Below are positions 27,801 to 36,836 of a stretch of 64,000 bases of DNA, piece by piece. Under the pieces are notes generated by a model. It did no database searches and had not been told where the DNA came from. It worked only from the letters and a program-made list of their open reading frames with translations. Source of the DNA: Limnospira fusiformis SAG 85.79 (GTDB lineage: Bacteria; Cyanobacteriota; Cyanobacteriia; Cyanobacteriales; Microcoleaceae); assembly GCF_012516315.1 (NCBI RefSeq), contig NZ_CP051185.1, positions 4,779,363 through 4,843,362 of the forward strand, read 5' to 3'. Made by a program: the position numbers and the translations under genes. How positions within the stretch are numbered: position 1 is the first letter of the stretch; the number at the start of each line of letters is the position of its first letter.

Positions 27801-29013
27801 AACAGGTATCTGCGATGCGTTCTCCCATCAAAGAAAAAGGCGAATTAGTAGACTCTGCGACAACTACCGTTTCCCAATTATCGCCAAACTGCCAAATATT
27901 AACGCGATCGCATTTTAGCACCTGTCGCACTTGGTCAACAGTCGTATCCAAAATGGTCTGTAAATCTAGGGATGAGCGAATTTTCGTCGCTAATTCTGAT
28001 ATTAACTTTTCGCCTTCAGCCCGCTTGCTTAATTCAGCAGTACGCTGTTTAACCTGTGCTTCTAATTCAGCCGCCCGATTTTCTAAGAGTTTGAATTTTT
28101 CCGATTCTAGCCGCGATACCTTTTCCTCGAGCAACTCCGCCAATTTGTAGAGTTCCAACGGATTCAAACATTGCAGCAAACTGCTTTGGGTGACTATTCC
28201 TAATAGTTCACCCCTTGACCCCGTGACTATCACCCGCCCCAGGCGGCGCTGTTCCATTAGTTGCTGAACTTCCCATAAATTCTCCTGTGGTTTAATGGTA
28301 AATAACGGGGAACTCATCATATTTTCAGCCCGGATATTTTCCCAGTTTAAACTCAAGGATTGAAACTGCACTAAATCTCTCTCGGTCAAAATTCCTACGG
28401 GAATTGGCATAGCATGATCACCATGACCCTGAGTTTCCACAATTACCACACAACTCACCCGTCTTTCCGACATTAACCGGGCTATTTCTAACATGGTCTG
28501 ATCACAGTTAGCAGATACAACATTGCGGGTCATCACTTCCGAGACTAACCGCAACCGTAATAAGTCAATGGGGCGCATCAATTTTCGCAGACTCTCATGG
28601 GTCACCAGTCCCACTAAGCGATCGCTATCATCAACTATAGGTAAATGTCGAATGCGGTGCTTTTGTAGTAAGTTAATTGTAGTCAGTGAGTCAGTAAGTT
28701 CTGATTCCCGTACAGTAATTACAGAGGGAGTCATTACTTCCTGAATTAGCAACTCTTCCAGATTTTGCTGTTGGGCGGCTAGACCCACAATATCGCGCTG
28801 TGTCAGGATGCCAACCACCATTAGGTCTTGCAACACTATTACACAAGTTAAGTGGCTGTATAGGTCTGGTTCTGACTCGGATATTGATATATTATCAGTC
28901 ATCTGGCACTGAAGGCGGACACCACTCATACAGGCGATCGCTTCCATGACGGTTAAATCACCTGATACTACCAAAGGATCTCGAATTATCGCTGATTTGA
29001 CTTCTGGTTGCAT
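24871..29013 (-). CDS. Multi-sensor diguanylate cyclase (CBS-GAF-PAS-GAF-GGDEF)
   Basis: About 1380 residues from the ATG at 29013; a TTG at 29025 would add four. Residues about 10-300 form four CBS motifs as two pairs, suggesting adenine-nucleotide sensing. Then come a coiled coil, a GAF domain (about 345-490), four PAS/PAC units (about 515-1040), a second GAF (about 1050-1205) and a GGDEF domain (about 1210-1378). The active loop is RYGGEEM rather than GGEEF. The inhibitory RxxD site (REYD) lies five residues before it. There is no EAL domain. It probably makes cyclic di-GMP, though the Met in the signature is unusual. No membrane segment is obvious, so it is likely cytoplasmic. Confidence 0.88.
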   Translation of the reverse strand: MQPEVKSAIIRDPLVVSGDLTVMEAIACMSGVRLQCQMTDNISISESEPDLYSHLTCVIVLQDLMVVGILTQRDIVGLAAQQQNLEELLIQEVMTPSVITVRESELTDSLTTINLLQKHRIRHLPIVDDSDRLVGLVTHESLRKLMRPIDLLRLRLVSEVMTRNVVSANCDQTMLEIARLMSERRVSCVVIVETQGHGDHAMPIPVGILTERDLVQFQSLSLNWENIRAENMMSSPLFTIKPQENLWEVQQLMEQRRLGRVIVTGSRGELLGIVTQSSLLQCLNPLELYKLAELLEEKVSRLESEKFKLLENRAAELEAQVKQRTAELSKRAEGEKLISELATKIRSSLDLQTILDTTVDQVRQVLKCDRVNIWQFGDNWETVVVAESTNSPFSLMGERIADTCFQENQAEIYRLGKTRVVSDIYTTEMTDCHREMLIRLHTRAKILLPLLCGDQLWGLLNVTESEHPRQWKTEEVELLQALAVQLAIALKQATIHQKLQVELQEKTRVEAELRKTENQLRKAQKIAGLGTWNLNHKTQTLSWSEEVFAFFEIEPENFSYTHQEFISLVHPQDRDLVNDMYNQHLCDRQSYSVSYRILLNDGRIKYAQEYCQTIYDDNNQPIISDGTIQDITLQKELEQEHIRAEAMRQQAESISREVKLLDNILDIILAGYWDWDIPGNKEYMSPGFKRMFGYEDHEIPNVPESWQKLIVPEDLPRVFDMFEKHIKSRGKIPYYNELRYRHKNGSTVWVVCSGQVIEWDDDGNPKRMVGCHIDISDRKNSEIALAESEARYRSIIETTLEGVWIIDGDAKTTFVNQRMADMLGYTPSEMLGMGLMDFLNSEDQLEALNYLERRKQGIQEQHTCQFQRRDGTALWAIVSTTHQLDNQGNFVGAISLLTDISQLVSIQEALKTSEMQLSGILNSSEYGIMAFRSVRNEQGKIIDFEWLLVNPSAGKVVGKSADELIGKRLLEELPEYQESGLFEHYVEVVESEKSVKKEFYYNQYGIDFWFENISVKLGDGFAVTFRDITGIKQSEKALSLANEQLNNRINELDQRHAEMLLLSEISDFMQAALTVQEACEAISYLLEPLFPECAGGIFLMAASRDSLEMISSWGKECTSVSVFVPKDCWALRRGRVHLCNHEKGGISCRHIQVSSTLSCTLCVPMMAQGETLGLFYLSTDSATALSEGKQQLAHTVAEQIGMAIANLNLRATLEHQSIRDPLTGLFNRRYLEEYLSQEIARAQRQKHPIGVIMMDIDNFKHFNDTFGHDAGDYVLQKVGELLKQKVREYDVACRYGGEEMTLILPGSSLENTSMRAEQIREAIASLVVASGGQHLGSITASFGVAAFPKHGSIGIDLIQAADAALYRAKADGRNRVVIIP

Positions 29014-29157
29014 AGCTGATCTCAAGAAAATTTCACTGGGGAATATGTTTTGATCTAATCAAGACACAAACTAGACTAAAGTTGAGCTGACCAGATTATA
29101 TAATATTTATGGTTAGATTACCATCAGCATTGATAATTAACCCACAACCAGAGCAAT

Positions 29158-30099
29158 TTACCTTGAGTTTCTACTTTTTTCATCTCCAGCCGCCCAAGCC
29201 GCAGCCGCCGTTTCTGCCGTAATACTAACTACCCGATAAAAAGCGATCGTCCCCAATAAAATACCGGGGGCGATCGAGCTTTCTAATAATCCCAAAGCTG
29301 TAGCTTCAAACACTCCCAAACCTCCCGGAGCGCCCGGAACCACCAACCCTAATAACCAGGCTAAACTAAAAGCACCAAAAACCCTCGGCACTTCCAGCCA
29401 ATTAAAATACCCCATAGCCACCAGAGTTATCATAAACCCAATGCCCCGTAAACCCACAAATCCCAACTCTCCTAACAAAGGCTTAATCGGATAGCGTTGT
29501 AGTTGTATAGGTGTAGATGGTTTTTCCTCTGTATTCGCCAAATTATTCGACCTTAATTTAACTCTTCCTAACCACCCCAAAACCGGATTTAAAATCCCCG
29601 GATTAACAGCACCTAAAACCACAATTAGACATAAAATTTGCAACCATAAATGAGCAGTATTGATAGTTATCAAAGCTATCAATAAAGCCGCTGCCGCCAT
29701 CAATAACGGCTCTAGTAAAACACTTAAAGTTGCTATACCTAAAGCTATATCCGCATTTTTAACAGCTATAATACGCCCATAAAAATGCCAAATATTACCA
29801 GGAATATACTTAGCAATATTAGTTTTCAAATAAATCTGTAGTCCCCGGCGATAATTAATCCCCGCATCACCCACAGATTGAAACTCCCTTAAAATCAATA
29901 ACCAGACCCAGGCAGACCATAAATGAGCCAGAAAAGTGACTGCCAAAGCCATGGCTAAACATCCCCAACTTTTGCCAGTAATTTGCAGTGATGCCACCTC
30001 TCGCCAGTGGTTTTTAATAGCCGTAGCCAGGAAAAATAAAGTCATGCCCAAAACCAGCCAGCGTAACCAAGGTTTACACCGAGATATATAGGATTTCAA
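29158..30099 (-). CDS. Flippase-like integral membrane protein (LPG synthase TM family)
   Basis: A 313-residue multi-span membrane protein with about seven hydrophobic segments, matching the lysylphosphatidylglycerol synthetase transmembrane (UPF0104, AglD/MprF N-terminal) family. The motif KYIPGNIWHFYGR and the C-terminal GAPGGLGVFEA are typical. It has no soluble aminoacyltransferase domain, so it is likely a lipid or lipid-linked precursor transporter rather than an LPG synthase. Its ATG overlaps the stop of the NlpC/P60 gene by 4 bp (30096-30099), so the two are translationally coupled. The substrate is unknown. Confidence 0.82.
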   Translation of the reverse strand: MKSYISRCKPWLRWLVLGMTLFFLATAIKNHWREVASLQITGKSWGCLAMALAVTFLAHLWSAWVWLLILREFQSVGDAGINYRRGLQIYLKTNIAKYIPGNIWHFYGRIIAVKNADIALGIATLSVLLEPLLMAAAALLIALITINTAHLWLQILCLIVVLGAVNPGILNPVLGWLGRVKLRSNNLANTEEKPSTPIQLQRYPIKPLLGELGFVGLRGIGFMITLVAMGYFNWLEVPRVFGAFSLAWLLGLVVPGAPGGLGVFEATALGLLESSIAPGILLGTIAFYRVVSITAETAAAAWAAGDEKSRNSR

Positions 30100-30893
30100 A
30101 ACTTAACCCTCTGTCTATGAAACCTACCAAAAGCATCAAAAGGATAGCTAGAAACTACCCGACCCACGCCGATAAAATGTTCGGCATAATATTGACTAAC
30201 CGGATTATTTGCGTGGTGCCACAACTCATCATAACCAATGCCATTGTTACCATGTTCCGGGCCGGAACTATGTATATATTGACCATCACCCAAATAAAGA
30301 CCGACATGAGTAGTTTTAGATGTTGTACCAAAAAAAACTAAATCCCCTGGCTGCATTTCCCAGATAACTGGTGGTATAGGTTGAACAAACGCCTGTTGTT
30401 GATAAGCGTCTCTGGGTAGCCAAATACCCTGTTGAGAAAAAGCAGCTTGTATCAAACCGGAACAATCATAATTAGGTCCGACCGTCCCTCCCCATAGGTA
30501 AGTATTACCAATTTTTGCAGCTTGGTGACAAAATGCGATCGCCTTATTTATTGCCTGATTAATCGTTTCGGATGATATAATTGTACGGGGTAATGGTGAT
30601 GGAGGCTTTAGCAAATGTTCAACATCCCCCGCAGCCAACCAACCCGGGTAATCATCCTCCCACAATTGCACAGGTATAGCTGAAATATTCTCAGCCGTGT
30701 TAACCTCAAACAGGCGCAGGTGTCGTCCAGTAGCCGCCTGAGTTGCCAGAGTGCTACACTCAGGAGAATCATAAATATTCAGATCACCTTTGCATTTATA
30801 CTCAACTGGGAGTAGCTTTAGTGACACTGTAGCATCAGTGCCAACAACTGTCGCCACCTTCCCCAAAATATCCGATAATCCATCAACGACCAT
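30096..30893 (-). CDS. SH3-NlpC/P60 peptidoglycan endopeptidase
   Basis: Resembles the Anabaena/Nostoc gamma-D-glutamyl-diaminopimelate endopeptidases of known structure: an N-terminal SH3b domain (YKCKGDLNIYDSPECS) followed by a C40 domain with YDCSGL (catalytic Cys), THVGLYLGDG (His) and YIHSS (second His). It should cut stem peptides during wall turnover or recycling. I chose the ATG at 30893. A GTG at 30905 is possible, and a GTG at 30827 would place the start nearest the family's usual N-terminus. There is no signal peptide. It overlaps the downstream flippase-like gene by 4 bp and is divergent from the serine hydrolase gene at 30928. Confidence 0.87.
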   Translation of the reverse strand: MVVDGLSDILGKVATVVGTDATVSLKLLPVEYKCKGDLNIYDSPECSTLATQAATGRHLRLFEVNTAENISAIPVQLWEDDYPGWLAAGDVEHLLKPPSPLPRTIISSETINQAINKAIAFCHQAAKIGNTYLWGGTVGPNYDCSGLIQAAFSQQGIWLPRDAYQQQAFVQPIPPVIWEMQPGDLVFFGTTSKTTHVGLYLGDGQYIHSSGPEHGNNGIGYDELWHHANNPVSQYYAEHFIGVGRVVSSYPFDAFGRFHRQRVKF

Positions 30894-30927
30894 ATTTGTC
30901 ACCAATATTGAAAACTAATTTCCTGTT

Positions 30928-31890
30928 ATGGCATTTTTCCATCCAGACCCAAAGATACAAACTCTTGGCACAAGCATTATAGAGGCAACCCGGAGTAAAT
31001 TTCCAGGACTAAGCGCCAATCAAATAGCCATGACCTGGGTAATTTATGACCCGCCAGTTTCTGTGAATACCGGAGGCGCACTTACTCCCGAAGAATTTTG
31101 GAAATATCCTGTTAGGGGGTTTGCATATCGGGGAATTGAACGCATTTATCCAGCCAGTGTAGTTAAACTATTCTACTTGGTGGCTGTTTACGAGTGGGTG
31201 GAAAAGGGTATGTTGCAAATCTCTCCCGAGTTAGAACGTGCCATTAAAGATATGATTGCACATTCTAGCAATGATGCTACCAGTTTAGTAGTGGATGTAT
31301 TAACTGGAACCACCAGCGGTCCCGAATTATCACCCGGTCCCTTCGAGACTTGGAAATATCAACGAAATATCATTAATCGCTATTTTCAATCCCTGAATTG
31401 GCCGGAACTTGAATCAATTAATGTCAATCAAAAAACCTGGTGTGATGGTGCCTATGGTAGGGAAAGAGCCTTTTTAGGGGAACTGATGGAAAACCGTAAT
31501 ATGCTGACAACTAATGCCACAGCCAGGCTAATACATAGCATTGTCGGAGGTGTAGCAGCATCTTCGGAAGCCTCTCAAACAATGATGCAATTGATGCACA
31601 GAAATCTTGAGCCAGCAGCCTTAGCAGAAGACCCCGAAAATCAGGTTAAGGAATTTTTAGGGGAGGGACTACCTGAGAATGCTAAGTTATGGTCAAAGGC
31701 GGGCTGGACTTCTCAAGTTAGACATGATGCAGCTTATATTGAAATTCCCGATTTACTACCGTATTTATTAGTAGTTTTTACCGAGGGTAAATCCCAAAGT
31801 AAAAACCCGGAGATTTTACCCTATATTTCTCAATTAGTGGTAGCTGCCATGAAAGATAGCATAGGCGACTGGCTACCCCACCAACCCTAA
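30928..31890 (+). CDS. Serine hydrolase, class A beta-lactamase-like
   Basis: A 320-residue protein with the penicillin-binding fold motifs: SxxK as SVVK in YPASVVKLFYL, SND-like HSSNDATS and a KTG-like KAGW near residue 250. It lacks an obvious signal peptide. Families of this type in cyanobacteria are annotated as beta-lactamase-related serine hydrolases and may act on D-Ala peptides rather than antibiotics. The divergent neighbour is an NlpC/P60 endopeptidase, which supports a role in peptidoglycan turnover. Only 22-34 bp separate the two annotated starts, so one of the starts may be further in. Confidence 0.83.
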   Translation: MAFFHPDPKIQTLGTSIIEATRSKFPGLSANQIAMTWVIYDPPVSVNTGGALTPEEFWKYPVRGFAYRGIERIYPASVVKLFYLVAVYEWVEKGMLQISPELERAIKDMIAHSSNDATSLVVDVLTGTTSGPELSPGPFETWKYQRNIINRYFQSLNWPELESINVNQKTWCDGAYGRERAFLGELMENRNMLTTNATARLIHSIVGGVAASSEASQTMMQLMHRNLEPAALAEDPENQVKEFLGEGLPENAKLWSKAGWTSQVRHDAAYIEIPDLLPYLLVVFTEGKSQSKNPEILPYISQLVVAAMKDSIGDWLPHQP

Positions 31891-32076
31891 ACCCCAACCA
31901 TAAGTGCGTCAGACCTGAACATCTCAGGTGAAAGTTATCATGGCTCTCTCTGACGCATCTTACCAATTTTGGTCAAGGGAATATATAATGGTTGAAATTG
32001 TCAATTTATCCGTCTGAGGTATCCTACCAATTGACGCACTCACGCGCAATGATCAGGTTTTATATGGTAACATATT

Positions 32077-34089
32077 ATGAAGATTATTAAAACTGCGTTT
32101 TATGTAAAAATTGCCTTGGGTCTAGTGGCTTCGGTGTTCAGTCAGCAAGTAGCGGAGGCGAGTTTACCCAGGACTACAGATACTCAAGAAACTTGTGATA
32201 TTTTAGTGTTTGGTGGCGGACTAGCAGGCGCAGCCACAGCCTATGAGGCATTATTAGCAGGTCGGACAGTTTGCTTAACGGATATTACTGACTGGGTAGG
32301 GGGTCAAATTTCCTCCCAGGGAACCTCGGCTTTGGATGAACGCGCCACACAACGATCGCTATTATTTTTCCCGCGAGGATACCTAGAATTGCGCGATCGC
32401 ATCAAAGAAAAATATGGGATTTTGAACCCTGGTGCTTGTTGGGTAAGCGAGTCTTGTTTCCGACCTTATGACGGTCACGCCATTTTATTATCAATGCTAC
32501 AAGATGCGGCAAAACAGGGTAAAGGTACTTTAAAATGGTTTCCTAATACTGTTCCCAAATATGTAGAAATAGCAGATAGACAAATTCTCAGTGCGATCGC
32601 CATTCAACATCAAGCCGCCCCCGGTACACCCCCCCTAAATAGCGAACCCCTATCCCAAATTATTGAAGATGCTTACAGTTGGGAAGACTCACCCCGCCTC
32701 ACGAAAACCATTATCGAATTTCTCCCCGCCAATACAGATAAACAAACCGCTAACTGGTACGTGGTAGAAGCCACAGAAACCGGGGAAATTATCGGAATGA
32801 CCAATATTCCCCACAACTTGGGTATAGACCCACGCAACCCCCTAGAACCCACCTCCTCCAGCGTCACCGGAGACCCCTATTGCACCCAGGGTTTCACCTA
32901 TACCTTCGCCATGAAAGCCCTCGCCGAGCCAGAACCCATCGAAAAACCACCATTTTACGAACGCTATGCGCCCTACTACAGCTATGAATTGCAGCGATTA
33001 GCTAATTTTACCCTAGTGTTTACTTACCGTCGCATTCACAGCGAAAACCCAGAAGGACCTTTTCACCCCGACCCACGCAGGTGGACTATTTATCCAGGGG
33101 ATATCTCCATGCAAAACTGGACTTGGGGCAATGATTACCGTCCGGGAACCTCTCAGGACAATTTAATCCTAACTCCCCGACAACTAGCCGCCAGCGGGCA
33201 GCTAGAACCCGGAAATTGGATGGGCGGACTACGGGTGCAGTCCTTGCAATATGGCGAAGAAAATGCCAAAGGTTTCTTTTATTGGTTAGTCAAGGGGACT
33301 ACTGATTCTCAATTGGGCGATGGTGTGAAAAATAAGTACCCACTACATCGATTTTTGAGAGGATTTGATCAGCCCATGGGAACCGCCCACGGACTCTCTA
33401 AGTTTCCCTATATGCGAGAGGCGCGACGGATTATTGGTCGCCCTTCCTTCGGTCAACCTCAAGGGTTTATGATTTGGGAAACTGATATTTCTCGTAATGA
33501 TTTTGCCGGGGATTTTTACCGGGAAAATCTCTCGGAATCAGAATTTAGGGAGTTATGGATGGCTTTGGCTGGGTTGGAATTACCAGCTTTAGTCGCTAGA
33601 AATCAAACCGTTGAACAGACTTCCCGCAGAGGAAGATCTACCATTTATCCTGATACGGTGGGTATTGGACATTATGCGATCGATTTTCACCCCTGTATGA
33701 CTTTAAGCCCCCACGAAACTCCCGGAAATACTGAAAGAGAGGGAGAACGTCTCGGACAAGGACAGGCTTACCCCTTCCAAATTCCTCTCCGGGCTATGAT
33801 TCCCCAGGAAATTGATAATTTATTAGTGGTGGGTAAAAGTATTGCTACTAGCCATATTGCGGCGGCGGCTTACCGGGTGCATTCCTTTGAATGGTCTTCG
33901 GGTGCGGCGGCGGGAATGACGGCGGTTTTTGCTTTTGATAATGATGTTTTTCCCTATCAATTAGTGGCGGATTTACCAAGGCGATCGCCTTTACTAGATG
34001 AGTTACAATGGTTCATCCAAGAAAATGGTAATCCTATCGCATTTCCCCGCACTTCCATTTTTAACCGTTCTTGGGAAAATTGGAGATAA
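32077..34089 (+). CDS. Exported FAD-dependent oxidoreductase
   Basis: A 670-residue protein. Residues 1 to about 28 look like a signal peptide (MKIIKTAFYVKIALGLVASV, then AEA). A Rossmann FAD-binding motif follows (ILVFGGGLAGAATAYEALLAG), belonging to the FAD_oxidored (PF12831) type. A second FAD contact appears near the C-terminus (IDNLLVVGKSIATSHIAAAAYR). The substrate is unknown. Its location is probably periplasmic or membrane-associated. The upstream 186 bp holds no gene. Confidence 0.83.
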   Translation: MKIIKTAFYVKIALGLVASVFSQQVAEASLPRTTDTQETCDILVFGGGLAGAATAYEALLAGRTVCLTDITDWVGGQISSQGTSALDERATQRSLLFFPRGYLELRDRIKEKYGILNPGACWVSESCFRPYDGHAILLSMLQDAAKQGKGTLKWFPNTVPKYVEIADRQILSAIAIQHQAAPGTPPLNSEPLSQIIEDAYSWEDSPRLTKTIIEFLPANTDKQTANWYVVEATETGEIIGMTNIPHNLGIDPRNPLEPTSSSVTGDPYCTQGFTYTFAMKALAEPEPIEKPPFYERYAPYYSYELQRLANFTLVFTYRRIHSENPEGPFHPDPRRWTIYPGDISMQNWTWGNDYRPGTSQDNLILTPRQLAASGQLEPGNWMGGLRVQSLQYGEENAKGFFYWLVKGTTDSQLGDGVKNKYPLHRFLRGFDQPMGTAHGLSKFPYMREARRIIGRPSFGQPQGFMIWETDISRNDFAGDFYRENLSESEFRELWMALAGLELPALVARNQTVEQTSRRGRSTIYPDTVGIGHYAIDFHPCMTLSPHETPGNTEREGERLGQGQAYPFQIPLRAMIPQEIDNLLVVGKSIATSHIAAAAYRVHSFEWSSGAAAGMTAVFAFDNDVFPYQLVADLPRRSPLLDELQWFIQENGNPIAFPRTSIFNRSWENWR

Positions 34090-34167
34090 TTTTTGACATT
34101 TGACTAGAGTTAACTACTAGCATTAACTCGGTAATAATGCTTAAACAATGAATCTAAAACTGATCAG

Positions 34168-34569
34168 ATGAAGGAGATTATAGTTCACCAAGTAGATATT
34201 ACACACTACCGATTAGTAGAACTCTGCCAACTTGCTGATCAAGCCAAGCCTTTCTACCAATGGGTAGAAAAAAACGCCAAAAAGATAACAGGTTCTCATA
34301 AAGAACTCAACGAGATTATGATGTCAGCCACCCGAGATGAAATGGCATCTATTATTTATGCTTGCTACGCAGAACCGGAAGAAAAGCGTCCTTTACTCTT
34401 TGATGGTATTGGCAGAGTTTACCCCCACCCAAAAGCCTGCTTTTACTTTTTTGCCTGGATGATTAGAGATGCACCTCAGCAGAGGTTAGCACCCCTAATA
34501 AGTCGATGGAAAAAGGAGGTCATGCACATTTATTTACTCGGGATATTATGGGGGCTGTACAGGACTTAA
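34168..34569 (+). CDS. Hypothetical protein, 133 residues
   Basis: I do not recognise the family. It starts MKEIIVHQVDITHYRLVELC and is mixed alpha-helical, with an aromatic patch (CFYFFAWMIRD) and a C-terminal hydrophobic stretch (HIYLLGILWGLYRT). There is no signal peptide and no catalytic motif that I can name. It lies 78 bp after the oxidoreductase gene and 184 bp before the DNA methyltransferase gene. It could be a small partner of the methyltransferase or unrelated. Confidence 0.55.
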   Translation: MKEIIVHQVDITHYRLVELCQLADQAKPFYQWVEKNAKKITGSHKELNEIMMSATRDEMASIIYACYAEPEEKRPLLFDGIGRVYPHPKACFYFFAWMIRDAPQQRLAPLISRWKKEVMHIYLLGILWGLYRT

Positions 34570-34753
34570 AATCATCGGGAAGTCCATGCTATATTATAGT
34601 GGTTATCATCGCCAATAACTGGTCAATATCAGAAATAACAACCATTACCAATCAAATGGACATGGTTTTTCATTTTAATTTGAATCCTCTTTTGTGGTTT
34701 TGATGAAGCCAGTCAAATTAAGTTAAATAAGTATATACAAGGTGTTTTAGATA

Positions 34754-35659
34754 ATGGATAATCTCATCCATATTATTAATAAAGTTCTGTTGGGGGATAT
34801 CCGCACTGTATCTGTAATTATTCCTGATAATTCTATCCAAGCCATAATTACTAGCCCTCCCTATTTTGGGCATCGAAATTACACCGGAAAAGATGGCTGT
34901 GCCAACGAGATAGGTAGAGAAGCAAATGTAACCGATTATATTAATAATCTGGTCACCTGCTTTGAAGTGGTAAAACCCAAACTAAAAAATAATGGTTTGC
35001 TGTGGCTGAATTTAGGTGATACTTATCGGAATAAACAACTTGAGGGTGTTCCTTGGCGGGTGGCATTTGCTCTCAAAGATAGGGGTTGGATTCTCCGCAG
35101 TGATATTATTTGGAAAAAGCCAAATGCTATGCCATCCTCTGTGAAAAATAGACCAACTACTGACCATGAATATATTTTCATGTTTTCTAAAAACACTGAT
35201 TATTATTATGATGCTGATGCCATTAGGGAACCTCATATCACATTTACCGAACAATCAAAAATGAGAGGCGGTAGGAATCATTTTGGGAAACGAAATAGCA
35301 CCCCAGAAAATGGCAAAAACTCCGGTAATCAGAATTTGCATGATGGTCGATGGGACCAAGCATTTCACCCCAAAGGAAGAAACAAGAGAACTGTTTGGGA
35401 AATACCCCTCGGTAAGTTCAGGGATGCACATTTTGCGGTTTATCCAGAAGATTTAGTTAAAATATGTCTACTGGCATCAACTCGTCAAGGAGATCTGGTT
35501 TTAGACCCATTTACTGGTTCAGGTACTACCGGAGTTGTTGCTATTAAGCATGACAGAAAGTTTATTGGCTGCGAACTGGTCAAGACCTATCAAAAAATGG
35601 CTCAAAATAGAATTGATGAAATTATTATTCAACCCAGCCTGTTCACGCTGCCCAATTAA
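34754..35659 (+). CDS. DNA methyltransferase, N4/N6 beta class (orphan)
   Basis: A 301-residue amino-methyltransferase. The catalytic motif TSPPYFGHRNY comes first and the AdoMet-binding motif LDPFTGSGTTG comes near the C-terminus, the order of the beta class. An SPPY motif is more typical of N4-cytosine enzymes than the DPPY of most N6-adenine enzymes. The target sequence cannot be read from the protein. No restriction endonuclease is recognisable next to it, so it may be a solitary methylase, for example protecting against a host enzyme encoded elsewhere. Base composition here is somewhat more AT-rich than in its neighbours. Confidence 0.87.
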   Translation: MDNLIHIINKVLLGDIRTVSVIIPDNSIQAIITSPPYFGHRNYTGKDGCANEIGREANVTDYINNLVTCFEVVKPKLKNNGLLWLNLGDTYRNKQLEGVPWRVAFALKDRGWILRSDIIWKKPNAMPSSVKNRPTTDHEYIFMFSKNTDYYYDADAIREPHITFTEQSKMRGGRNHFGKRNSTPENGKNSGNQNLHDGRWDQAFHPKGRNKRTVWEIPLGKFRDAHFAVYPEDLVKICLLASTRQGDLVLDPFTGSGTTGVVAIKHDRKFIGCELVKTYQKMAQNRIDEIIIQPSLFTLPN

Positions 35660-35837
35660 TTAATATTAATAATCTCCTCAAAATTATGGTGGTATGCTAT
35701 ACTATCCATCTAGGTGATTAAGATGCTGCTAAACACTATCACAATTACCTGATTTTGTGGGTGGGATACCATGGAAAATCTCACCAATTAACTCTATTGC
35801 ATATTAACGATTAATTGACCATCAGTTTAACTCAATT

Positions 35838-36836
35838 ATGAATCAGACTTCCTCGACTACATTACCAAAAGTTACTGGAAACTCGGTTCAGAAAAATGCG
35901 CCTTGGCTGTATGCTTTCTGGAAGTTTTCCCGACCACATACCATTATCGGAACCAGTCTCAGTGTGTTGGGGTTGTTTACGATCGCATTTAGTGATCAAC
36001 TTAATCCTACTACATGGGAAAATCCCCTTTTTGTCCCCACCAATTTAATCATCCTGCTGATTAGTTGGATAGCCTGTCTGTGTGGGAATATCTATATTGT
36101 CGGTCTTAATCAATTAGAAGATATCGAAATAGACGTAATTAATAAACCCGATTTACCTTTAGCGTCTGGGGTATATTCTCGCCGCCAGGGTCAAATTATC
36201 GTAGCCACTACAGGGATATTGGCGGTTATTTTAGCCGTGGTTGGGGGGCCTTTTTTGGCAGCTACTGTTGGGATTAGTTTAATTCTCGGCACCGCCTATT
36301 CCCTCCCTCCCATACGCTTAAAAAGATTTCCAGTTTGGGCGGCATTATGTATATTTACAGTCCGGGGGGTGATTGTCAACCTGGGGCTGTTTTGTCATTT
36401 TAGCCAGCAGTTATCAACCCCCCAATTATGGCAAATTCCGGTAATACCCCCGACGGTTTGGGTGTTAACCCTATTTATTTTGGTGTTTACGTTTGCTATT
36501 GCCATTTTTAAGGATATCCCCGATATTGAAGGCGATCGCCAATATCATATTACCACCTTTACCATCCGCCTCGGAACCGTAGCCGTATTTAATCTAGCTA
36601 GGGGAGTAATCACCATCTGTTATTTAGGGATGATGGCGGCGGCTTTCCTAGTTTATGAAAGTTTAAACCCAGTATTTTTAGTGATGACTAATCTGATATT
36701 ACTGAGTTTTATGTGGTGGCAAAGCACCAGTGTAGACCTAGGGGAAAAACAAGCGATCGCCAATTTTTACCAACTCTTATGGAAACTGTTTTTTCTGGAA
36801 TATATACTATTCCCCATCGCCTGTTTATTAGGTTAA
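35838..36836 (+). CDS. hpt: Homogentisate phytyltransferase (tocopherol synthesis)
   Basis: A 332-residue UbiA-family prenyltransferase. It has the first Mg-prenyl-diphosphate motif NQLEDIEIDVINKPDLPLASG and the second, KDIPDIEGDRQYHI, and about eight membrane helices. It condenses homogentisate with phytyl diphosphate to give 2-methyl-6-phytylbenzoquinone, the committed step of vitamin E synthesis in thylakoid or inner membranes. The N-terminal phrase FWKFSRPHTIIGTSLS is typical of cyanobacterial Hpt. Its stop overlaps by 4 bp the stop of maf on the opposite strand. Confidence 0.9.
   Translation: MNQTSSTTLPKVTGNSVQKNAPWLYAFWKFSRPHTIIGTSLSVLGLFTIAFSDQLNPTTWENPLFVPTNLIILLISWIACLCGNIYIVGLNQLEDIEIDVINKPDLPLASGVYSRRQGQIIVATTGILAVILAVVGGPFLAATVGISLILGTAYSLPPIRLKRFPVWAALCIFTVRGVIVNLGLFCHFSQQLSTPQLWQIPVIPPTVWVLTLFILVFTFAIAIFKDIPDIEGDRQYHITTFTIRLGTVAVFNLARGVITICYLGMMAAAFLVYESLNPVFLVMTNLILLSFMWWQSTSVDLGEKQAIANFYQLLWKLFFLEYILFPIACLLG

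Noticed and set aside
34506-34703. A 65-codon frame overlapping the end of the 133-residue hypothetical gene
   Set aside because: It overlaps a better frame, has no motif and no clear ribosome-binding site. It is probably chance.
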